Below, piece after piece: positions 1 through 4,993 of a DNA stretch of 7,919 bases (positions are counted from its first letter, which is position 1; every line of letters starts with the position of its first letter). The position numbers were made by a program, and so were the translations under genes. The stretch is taken from the NCBI GenBank assembly GCA_027306845.1, contig DAHUYY010000080.1, positions 1 to 7,919 on the forward strand, read 5' to 3'. This stretch comes from Vulcanimicrobiota bacterium. GTDB taxonomy: Bacteria; Vulcanimicrobiota; Vulcanimicrobiia; Vulcanimicrobiales; Vulcanimicrobiaceae. The notes under the pieces were generated by a model that was given only the letters and a program-made list of their open reading frames with translations, was not told the DNA's origin and did not search any database.

Positions 1-1
1 G

Positions 2-49
2 AACGCCGCCGGCATCGGCGACCCGGTCTGGAGCACCGACCACATTTGA
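2..49 (+). CDS. possible C-terminal end of an unidentified protein (partial)
   Basis: Reading from base 2, the frame is open for 15 codons and closes with TGA at 47-49, giving a tail that ends GDPVWSTDHI. Fourteen of the fifteen codons end in G or C, which suits a coding frame in this GC-rich genome. The minus strand over the same bases is also open and equally GC-biased at third positions (it could start at ATG 45-43), so direction is not settled by composition. If the plus-strand reading is right, this gene converges on dinB across the repeat-bearing intergenic region. The family cannot be recognised from so short a tail. Confidence 0.35.
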   Translation, partial: NAAGIGDPVWSTDHI

Positions 50-73
50 GCGCCCAGGGACGCCGCGTACGTT

Positions 74-164
74 CTGTCACCCCGAGTAGCCGCCCGCAAG
101 GCGGCGTATCGAGGGGTCGCACCCGCCTCGATACGGGCGCGTTGCGCCCTACTCGGCGTGACAG
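74..164. repeat. cloverleaf-type inverted repeat (REP/MITE-like palindrome)
   Basis: The outer arms CTGTCACCCCGAGTAG (74-89) and CTACTCGGCGTGACAG (149-164) are inverted copies with one mismatch in 16. Inside them lie a second perfect 10-bp pair, CGTATCGAGG (105-114) and CCTCGATACG (126-135), and two small hairpins placed symmetrically: CCGCC-CGCAA-GGCGG (90-104) and GGCGC-GTT-GCGCC (136-148). The order is outer arm, hairpin, inner arm, loop, inner arm, hairpin, outer arm, so either single strand can fold into a four-way cloverleaf. It lies in the gap downstream of dinB, as dispersed palindromic elements usually do. There is no T-run on either side, so it is not a standard intrinsic terminator. 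Copy number elsewhere in the genome cannot be seen here. Confidence 0.75.
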
Positions 165-210
165 CAGCAGCGCGGCGCAACAGCAGTAGCGCGGCGAAAC
201 AGCATTCGCC
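161..210. repeat. 19-bp tandem repeat, about 2.5 copies
   Basis: Copy one is ACAGCAGCAGCGCGGCGCA (161-179). Copy two is ACAGCAGTAGCGCGGCGAA (180-198), differing at two positions. A degenerate third copy starts ACAGCA at 199 and runs to the dinB stop codon. The first four bases of copy one are also the last four of the large palindrome, so the array grows directly out of its right end. It fills the whole space between the palindrome and dinB and carries no recognisable coding or RNA signal. Confidence 0.6.
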
Positions 211-1265
211 TACGAACGTGGAGCGAAGAGCGACAGCTGAGTTGACGGGCTCGCTTCGAGCGCCGCAACGCGCGTCCCCAACAGTCGTACCGGGGCACCA
301 TCGATCCGAACGCGCTCCAGACAACTGCGCGCGGCGTGATAGATGGCTTTCACCGATTGCGTCGGCTCGCGAAGACTCGTCTGCCGTACGCGCAGCGAAA
401 AATCCGCGAATTTCACCTTGATCCCGACGCTGCGAGCCCAAATATTCTCTCGATGGAGATCCTCGGCGAGTTCGCGCGCCTGAACGAAAAGCAGGTCGAG
501 CAATCGCTGCTCGTCGGTTACATCGTATTCGAAGGTCTCTTCCGTGGAGATCGATTTCGTCTCGCTTGCATCGCTGACGACCCGGCGATCGATGCCCATC
601 GCAAAGTCACGCATGCGCTCCCAGGAGGAGCCGAAAAGTTCGATAAGCGTCGGCTCGTCGAGCGCAAGGATATCGGCGATCGCCACGATGCCGCGCTCGT
701 TTAAGCGCGCCTGCGTTTTCGGGCCGACGCCCCAGAGCCGACCCACAGAGAGCGGCGCCAGGAACGAGCGCTCTTCACCGGGCTCGACCGCGAGCAGGCC
801 GTCGGGTTTTGCGAGATCCGAGGCAATCTTCGCAATCATTTTCCCGCACGCAAGGCCGGCACTCATACTCAGCCCGCGCTCGCGAAAAACCTCGGCGCGA
901 AATCGAGCGACGAGCGCCTTCGCTTCATCGAACGCGATCTCACCGAGATCGAGAAAGGCCTCATCGTGCGAGAGGGGCTCGAGTACGTGGCCGCGCGACC
1001 GGAGAAGCGCGAAAATTTCCTTCGATTCGGCACGGTAGAGCTCCATCGTCGGAGGAACGACGACGAGATCGGGGCAACGCTCCAACGCTTGGTGGAGCGG
1101 CATCGCCGAGCGGATACCGAACGGGCGCGCTTCGTACGAGGCCGTCAGCACCACCGAGCGACGATGCGAGCCGGCGACGACCAACGGGCGCCCGCGCAAT
1201 TCGGGGTTATCGCGGACGGCTACGCTTGCATAGAACGCGTCGACGTCGAGATGCGCGATCGGCAC
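210..1265 (-). CDS. dinB: DNA polymerase IV, Y-family translesion polymerase
   Basis: Low-fidelity Y-family polymerase that copies past damaged template bases. It is 351 residues long, the usual family length. The N-terminal motif HLDVDAFYASV carries catalytic Asp7 and a Tyr12 at the steric-gate position. The second catalytic motif is SHDEAFLD (Asp101, Glu102). A helix-hairpin-helix segment (LWGVGPKTQARL, about 177-188) follows, then the little-finger domain (about 240-335). The C-terminus carries a textbook sliding-clamp binding peptide, QLSLF (343-347). Two positions depart from the usual pattern: the Glu normally following YASV is Ala16, and the residue before DEA is His100 rather than Leu or Ile. 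The start is GTG, 8 nt after the nfo stop, with AAGGG five bases upstream and overlapping that stop. It is the last gene of the operon and has no promoter or LexA-like site of its own that I can see. Confidence 0.96.
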   Translation of the reverse strand: MPIAHLDVDAFYASVAVRDNPELRGRPLVVAGSHRRSVVLTASYEARPFGIRSAMPLHQALERCPDLVVVPPTMELYRAESKEIFALLRSRGHVLEPLSHDEAFLDLGEIAFDEAKALVARFRAEVFRERGLSMSAGLACGKMIAKIASDLAKPDGLLAVEPGEERSFLAPLSVGRLWGVGPKTQARLNERGIVAIADILALDEPTLIELFGSSWERMRDFAMGIDRRVVSDASETKSISTEETFEYDVTDEQRLLDLLFVQARELAEDLHRENIWARSVGIKVKFADFSLRVRQTSLREPTQSVKAIYHAARSCLERVRIDGAPVRLLGTRVAALEASPSTQLSLFAPRS

Positions 1266-1273
1266 ACGAGCCC

Positions 1274-2116
1274 TTAGGCAGCCTCACGGTACAAACGCAG
1301 AATGGTTGCCATATTGCGTGCGTCGTCGTCATCCTCACCCGGCGTCTCGAGAATGGCAATCTTCTCGCGCAGCTCCGCAACGCCGAGCAAGGCTCGAAAG
1401 CCGTTCTCACCGATCAATCCTTCGCCGATGTGCCAATGCCGGTCGCGATTCCCTCCCAGCGGAATCTGCGTGTCGTTGAGATGAAACATGCGCAGACGTT
1501 CGAAGCCGATCGTTTTGTCGATCGCGTCGACGAACCGTTCCACGTCCTCCTTCGTATCGATCTTATACCCTGCGGCCCACGCATGCGCCGTATCGATGCA
1601 GACGCCCAACTGTGGGTGATCGACCGCGCGCAAGAGGGAACCGAGTTCATCGAGCGTTCCGCCGGCCAACGCGCCGGCGCCCGCCGAATTTTCCAGCACC
1701 AAGGTTACCGACGGTGGAATCTCCGAAAGCGCTTCCTGCAACGCCGCGGCGATTGCGGTGAATCCGGCATCGCGATCGCGCTTCCCGTACGAGCCGAGAT
1801 GGGTATTGACCAAGGCGATGCCCGCAAGCGCGGCGACGCGCAAATCGTGCTTGAGGAGATTTAACGACCCGCTAAAGATCTTCGGATCTTCGCTTGCGAG
1901 GTTGATGAGGTACGGCGTATGCGTGACGGCGGGGTCGAGGTTATTGTGAGAACGCAACGCCGCAAAGGTCGCCAGCGCCTCGACTTTGGGCGTCGCCTGC
2001 CGATAGGCGCGTGGGTTGCTGGTGAACACCTGCATCGTCGTGCAGCCAAGCGCGGCAGAGCGATTTACCGCAGCCTCATAGCCGTCGGCAAGCCGCATAT
2101 GAAGGCCGAATCGCAT
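1274..2116 (-). CDS. nfo: endonuclease IV (AP endonuclease)
   Basis: Cuts DNA 5' to abasic sites in base-excision repair, using a three-metal zinc centre in a TIM barrel. The protein is 280 residues, close to the E. coli Nfo length. By alignment to E. coli Nfo from memory, all nine metal ligands are present: His66 (HTPYLINLA), His106 (NTHLGS), Glu142 (ENSAGAG), Asp175 and His178 (CIDTAHAWAAGY), His212 (HLND), Asp225 and His227 (DRHWHIGEG) and Glu257 (LETP). It should therefore be active. The ATG start lies one base after the methyltransferase stop and has the strongest ribosome site in the operon: AAGGAGG at 2123-2129, six bases upstream, inside the end of the preceding gene. It sits directly before dinB, so abasic-site repair and lesion bypass are made from one transcript. 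Confidence 0.96.
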   Translation of the reverse strand: MRFGLHMRLADGYEAAVNRSAALGCTTMQVFTSNPRAYRQATPKVEALATFAALRSHNNLDPAVTHTPYLINLASEDPKIFSGSLNLLKHDLRVAALAGIALVNTHLGSYGKRDRDAGFTAIAAALQEALSEIPPSVTLVLENSAGAGALAGGTLDELGSLLRAVDHPQLGVCIDTAHAWAAGYKIDTKEDVERFVDAIDKTIGFERLRMFHLNDTQIPLGGNRDRHWHIGEGLIGENGFRALLGVAELREKIAILETPGEDDDDARNMATILRLYREAA

Positions 2117-2117
2117 G

Positions 2118-2843
2118 CTATCCCTCCTTGCGCGCGAGGTACAGATACTGCATGTAAGCGTGCTGAAAACTTCCGATATCGGGGCCGAGTTGCTCCTTAA
2201 ACAAGCGCTCTAACGTCGCGATATAATGACGGATCTGCTCCTCGGTGATATCGGCATGTTCCAAGCGAATGCGCTCCTCGGCAAAAAAAGCGGCTCGCGT
2301 TGTCACGAGACGCCACTGGATCACGCGCAACGACTGACCGACGAATGGGGCGGCATAAAATTCGCGAAACCCACCGACGAGCGTTCCGGCGAGGGGATGA
2401 ATGTCGATCTCGCGTGCCGCTTCATCGCAGAGCGGCCGCACCGGCGAGCCCGATAACGCGTGTTTCCACCAGAGTGCAATCGTTCCACCCGGTTTGAGAA
2501 CGCGATACGCTTCGGCGAGCGCCTTGGCACGATCGAAAAGATGGAAGCCTTGCGCGCAAAGATAGGCATCGAAACTCGCGGCTTCAAACGGCAACGCCGT
2601 GACGTCCCCGAGGCGCCAGGTAGCCGACGGATGCAAGCGACGAGCGCGATCGAGTGCCTCGGCATGAAGGTCGATCCCCGTGACGACGGCACCGTTATCG
2701 ATAAGCGGAGCACTCGCGTCACCCTCTCCGCATGCCGCATCGAGTATTTTACCGCGTATCGGGAGGCCGAACTCTAGCAAAGCGTCGTAGAGCGAGGTCG
2801 AGTACGCTAATGGCCTCGCAGGTGCGTCGTTCTCGACCGTCAT
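2118..2843 (-). CDS. class I SAM-dependent methyltransferase, substrate unknown
   Basis: A 241-residue Rossmann-fold methyltransferase of the Methyltransf_11 type. The SAM-binding motif I is ILDAACGEGD (33-42). The acidic residue that grips the SAM ribose is in GIDLH (Asp58). The GD at 79-80 and the ALPF at 83-86 mark motifs II and III, and RVLKPGGTIAL (114-124) is the usual post-motif strand. The C-terminal third (about 145-241), rich in aromatic and charged residues, probably forms the substrate lid and gives no clear match to a named subfamily. There are no membrane segments or signal peptide. The ATG overlaps the scpB stop (ATGA), with no well-spaced ribosome site, so translation is likely coupled. 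Its place between scpB and nfo could mean a nucleic-acid or protein target, but UbiE/MenG-like small-molecule methylation is equally possible. Confidence 0.88.
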   Translation of the reverse strand: MTVENDAPARPLAYSTSLYDALLEFGLPIRGKILDAACGEGDASAPLIDNGAVVTGIDLHAEALDRARRLHPSATWRLGDVTALPFEAASFDAYLCAQGFHLFDRAKALAEAYRVLKPGGTIALWWKHALSGSPVRPLCDEAAREIDIHPLAGTLVGGFREFYAAPFVGQSLRVIQWRLVTTRAAFFAEERIRLEHADITEEQIRHYIATLERLFKEQLGPDIGSFQHAYMQYLYLARKEG

Positions 2844-3514
2844 CGCTCCGTTTCGCTCTCCTCACCGGATTCGACGGCAATCGGCTCCATCGTCGGCTCT
2901 GCATCCCCCGCGATTAGCGGAAGCGCGAGTTCGCGCGGGCGTTCGATCTCCACCTCCAAGTCCGGCATATCTTCGAGCGAGTTCAGCCCAAAAGACTCAA
3001 GGAACAGTGGAGTCGTCTTATATTGCATCGGTCGACCGACGACTTCTTTGCGGCCGGCCTCACAAATGAGCGAGCGATCCAACAGCGTATTGACGACGCT
3101 ATCGGAATTAACGCCGCGAATCGACTCTATTTCGCCCTTCGTCACCGGTTGCATCTGCGCGACGATCGCCAAAGTTTCAAGCGCCGGCGACGAGAGCGTC
3201 GTTTTCGGAGGAAGCAAATATTTCTCAACAACGTCCCTAGCAAACGGCGCCGTTCCCAAGCGGAAGCCGCCTGCAATATTGCGCAACACGATGCCCCGCC
3301 CATCGTAGCGCTCGGCAAGCTTCACAAGAGCGATATCGACAGCCTTTTCGTCGGCATCGACGAGTTTTGCGATGCGACGCTGATCGAGCGCTTCGCCTGC
3401 GATGAAAAGCAGCGCTTCCACTAAAGGTTCGATCCGTTCGGCGACGGCGCTGAGTTCTTCACGTTCGCTTGCGGCTTCGGCAAGCGCTTCGGCAATAACA
3501 GTATCGGTGCTCAT
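2840..3514 (-). CDS. scpB: segregation and condensation protein B
   Basis: ScpB forms dimers that bind ScpA and, with SMC, make the bacterial condensin that compacts and separates chromosomes. The 224-residue protein has two winged-helix domains. The first is at about 28-105 (beginning PLVEALLFIAG). The second, at about 106-175, holds the conserved signature ALETLAIVAQMQPVTKGEIE (111-130), then RGVNSDSVVNTLL and GRPMQYKTT. The motif FLESFGLNSLEDMPDL follows. A poorly conserved acidic tail, about 190-224 and ending SGEESETER, is probably disordered. Its ATG overlaps the scpA stop by four bases (ATGA) and has no Shine-Dalgarno sequence, which points to translational coupling and so to matched amounts of the two partners. 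The 23S pseudouridine synthase gene that often follows scpB in other bacteria is absent; a methyltransferase gene takes its place. Confidence 0.95.
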   Translation of the reverse strand: MSTDTVIAEALAEAASEREELSAVAERIEPLVEALLFIAGEALDQRRIAKLVDADEKAVDIALVKLAERYDGRGIVLRNIAGGFRLGTAPFARDVVEKYLLPPKTTLSSPALETLAIVAQMQPVTKGEIESIRGVNSDSVVNTLLDRSLICEAGRKEVVGRPMQYKTTPLFLESFGLNSLEDMPDLEVEIERPRELALPLIAGDAEPTMEPIAVESGEESETER

Positions 3515-4272
3515 ACAGGTGTCGTTTGTCCGTGGTGGAGTGCGATGGTGATATCTTCGAATGCAGCGGGTTGCTCGATTCGAATTCGATTGCGGCGCAT
3601 CAGTTCGAGCACGGCGAGGAACGTGGCAATAATAATTTCGCGCGTCATGCCGAGTTCGTTACAGAGAGCGGAAAACGTCGTTTCACCGTTCTCGCGTAAG
3701 CTTCGAACGATATAATCCATCTGCGCTAAGAGCGATATGCGCTCGCGCGCGATCGTCCGCTTCTCCGGCCGTGCGTTCTGCAGCATCGCTAGGAATGCGC
3801 GTGCGAGGCGGTCGGCGTCGATGCGATATCGCTGTTCGAAGTTGCCGGTCGCGTCGCCGCCTTCGCGGTAGAAAATCGAGCTCGCTTCGCCCTGCCGCTG
3901 GCGGAGTGCGTCGCCGAGCTCGCGATACTTCGAATAGGCGATCAAACGACGGCGCAGCCGCTCTTCGACTTCCTCCGGCGACTCTTCGCCGACCTCGGCG
4001 AGTTCGGGCGGAATTGCCGGCAGCAAGGAACGCGACTTCAAAAATACGAGCGTCGCGGCGATAACGAGATACTCCGCGGCAACCTCGACATCGAGCGACT
4101 CCATCACGCGGACGTAAGCGAGATACTGTTCGGCGACGCTGGAGAGCGAAACGGTAGCGATATCGAGTTGCTGCTCTTTAATGAGGCCGAGCAACAAATC
4201 AAGCGGCCCGTCGAAGACGTCGAGCCGCACGAGGCATGGATCGGATCGCTCCGCGAGCCCGCTCTGATTCAA
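3511..4272 (-). CDS. scpA: segregation and condensation protein A (kleisin)
   Basis: The kleisin subunit that bridges the two heads of an SMC dimer and recruits ScpB. It is 253 residues, normal for the family. The N-terminal helical domain opens with the family signature VFDGPLDLLLGLI (19-31), followed by IKEQQLDIATVSL, and EVAAEYLVIAATLVFLKSRSLLP (63-85) is likewise typical. The centre (about 95-180) is a charged linker with IAYSKYRELGDAL. The C-terminal winged helix (about 195-245) includes FSALCNELGMTREIIIATFLAVLELMRR, which should bind the SMC head. I chose the TTG at 4270-4272 because it overlaps the NUDIX stop as TTGA and has GGAG 11 bases upstream. The only later candidate, a GTG at codon 15, would cut into the conserved start of the family. 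Confidence 0.95.
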   Translation of the reverse strand: MNQSGLAERSDPCLVRLDVFDGPLDLLLGLIKEQQLDIATVSLSSVAEQYLAYVRVMESLDVEVAAEYLVIAATLVFLKSRSLLPAIPPELAEVGEESPEEVEERLRRRLIAYSKYRELGDALRQRQGEASSIFYREGGDATGNFEQRYRIDADRLARAFLAMLQNARPEKRTIARERISLLAQMDYIVRSLRENGETTFSALCNELGMTREIIIATFLAVLELMRRNRIRIEQPAAFEDITIALHHGQTTPV

Positions 4273-4748
4273 GAGCTACGCTGCTCCATCGCCGGGGCGA
4301 GTGCGGGTTCAAGCTCGAAGCTGCCGATGTTCTGCATGGCCGATTCAAGCGCCATGTCGATCAAACGCTTTTCGTTGACGTATTTGAGCATTTTTCGCGC
4401 GACTGCGGCATCGAACCAGCGCGCTTCATCGACCTCGTGGTCGTGGTTCTGCGGATCCCCGGAAAGGAAGCGCATGGAAAAGAACGTCACGCTCTTCTTG
4501 TGCTTGGCTTTGCCGACGTAAAACCAATATGATATTTCGTTGAGCCGTCCGAGGATCTCGCCCCAGCAACCGGTCTCTTCGCGCACTTCGCGAATCGCCG
4601 CCTGCTCGTTCGATTCGCGGTGCTCGACGTGCCCCTTCGGCAGCGTCCAGACACGCGGCGACCCGCGACCGATGAGCATCGCATCGAAGCCCGCGTCGCG
4701 ACGACGAAGGAGAACCCCACCTGCGGAGACCTCGTACTTGATGCGCAT
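4269..4748 (-). CDS. NUDIX hydrolase
   Basis: Hydrolyses a nucleoside diphosphate linked to another group. The NUDIX box is complete: Gly-x5-Glu-x7-ArgGlu-x-x-GluGlu-x-Gly, running from GHVEHRE to REETG, with the metal-binding glutamates intact. The flanking WTLPKGHVE and the downstream HDHEVDEARWF resemble the Ap4A hydrolase/MutT-like group, but substrate cannot be settled by eye. The start is uncertain. I prefer the ATG at 4746-4748 (159 residues, beginning MRIKYEVSAGG), because GAGGG lies five bases upstream and the protein then begins at the first strand of the fold. Other in-frame starts lie at ATG 4758-4760 and further upstream to a GTG at 4809-4811 (180 residues). It heads the scpA-scpB-methyltransferase-nfo-dinB operon and could clean the nucleotide pool, an inference from context only. 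Confidence 0.92.
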   Translation of the reverse strand: MRIKYEVSAGGVLLRRRDAGFDAMLIGRGSPRVWTLPKGHVEHRESNEQAAIREVREETGCWGEILGRLNEISYWFYVGKAKHKKSVTFFSMRFLSGDPQNHDHEVDEARWFDAAVARKMLKYVNEKRLIDMALESAMQNIGSFELEPALAPAMEQRSS

Positions 4749-4816
4749 CGCTGCCCTCATTTTTTGACGACTCGGGAGACTCATGAGGAGCCGCGGAACG
4801 GCCCCTTTCACCTCTC

Positions 4817-4822
4817 AGTATA
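4817..4822 (-). promoter_or_regulatory. possible -10 box of the NUDIX-scpAB-nfo-dinB operon
   Basis: On the minus strand the hexamer reads TATACT, which would start transcription near 4810 and leave a leader of about 60 nt to the preferred NUDIX start. No convincing -35 hexamer lies 16-18 bases upstream, so this is only a candidate. If real, it rules out the longest NUDIX reading, whose GTG would lie right at the transcription start. Confidence 0.3.
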
Positions 4823-4896
4823 GCCCCCGGCTCCAAGAAGCGCCTGCCGAGAGGCATGCCCTCTTTTGGGAAAAATCTCGCCTTTCGAGGGGGGCG

Positions 4897-4909
4897 CCTC
4901 CGCCGGAGG
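4897..4909. repeat. short perfect palindrome in the divergent intergenic region
   Basis: CCTCC-GCC-GGAGG is a 5-bp-arm inverted repeat with a 3-nt centre, about 20 bases upstream of the sqr -35 box. It has no flanking T-run, so it is not a terminator. It could be a regulator site for either divergent gene or a chance palindrome in GC-rich DNA. Confidence 0.3.
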
Positions 4910-4927
4910 AAGGAAAGCTCGCTTGTA

Positions 4928-4957
4928 TTGATATACCCATAGGGGTAGGAGTATAAT
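4928..4957 (+). promoter_or_regulatory. sqr promoter (sigma-70 type)
   Basis: TTGATA at 4928-4933 and a perfect TATAAT at 4952-4957 are separated by 18 bases. This is the clearest promoter in the window and it faces sqr. The predicted start of transcription is around 4963-4965, leaving a leader of about 26 nt that contains the sqr ribosome site AGGGAGG at 4976-4982, seven bases before the ATG. Confidence 0.75.
4934..4947. promoter_or_regulatory. operator-like dyad within the sqr promoter spacer (CsoR/CstR-like)
   Basis: TACCC-ATAG-GGGTA is a perfect 5+5 inverted repeat placed exactly between the -35 and -10 boxes, where a bound repressor would block RNA polymerase. C-run/G-run dyads flanked by TA are typical of operators of the CsoR family. 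One branch of that family, CstR, senses persulfide and controls sulfide-oxidation genes including sqr in Staphylococcus aureus. No csoR/cstR-like gene lies in this window, so the regulator would be encoded elsewhere. The assignment rests on sequence likeness and position. Confidence 0.5.
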
Positions 4958-4963
4958 GTCGCC

Positions 4964-4993
4964 ATGCCGTTAGGCAGGGAGGTATCCCCATGA
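4964..4993 (+). CDS. possible 9-codon leader mini-ORF overlapping the sqr start
   Basis: ATG at 4964 opens a nine-codon frame (MPLGREVSP) whose TGA at 4991-4993 overlaps the sqr ATG as ATGA. The A of its ATG is seven bases past the -10 box, about where transcription should begin, so the mRNA may start with AUG and be read as a leaderless message. Ribosomes ending here would be placed on the sqr start, though sqr also has a strong ribosome site of its own. It may be coincidence; no residue pattern suggests an attenuator peptide. Confidence 0.2.
   Translation: MPLGREVSP

Noticed and set aside
74..164. The cloverleaf palindrome as a tRNA gene
   Set aside because: It has no anticodon-arm geometry, T-loop consensus or CCA end. 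The outer stem is far too long for a tRNA acceptor stem, and there are two rather than three inner arms of the right size.
809..1864. A 351-codon open frame on the plus strand across dinB and nfo
   Set aside because: It spans two well-identified minus-strand genes, and its Arg- and Ser-rich translation shows no recognisable motif. It is a shadow frame.
4749..4811. Longer NUDIX start at GTG 4809-4811 (180 residues)
   Set aside because: There is no properly spaced ribosome site, the added 21 residues have no place in the NUDIX fold, and the candidate -10 box would put the transcription start at this very codon. The ATG at 4746-4748 has GAGGG five bases upstream.
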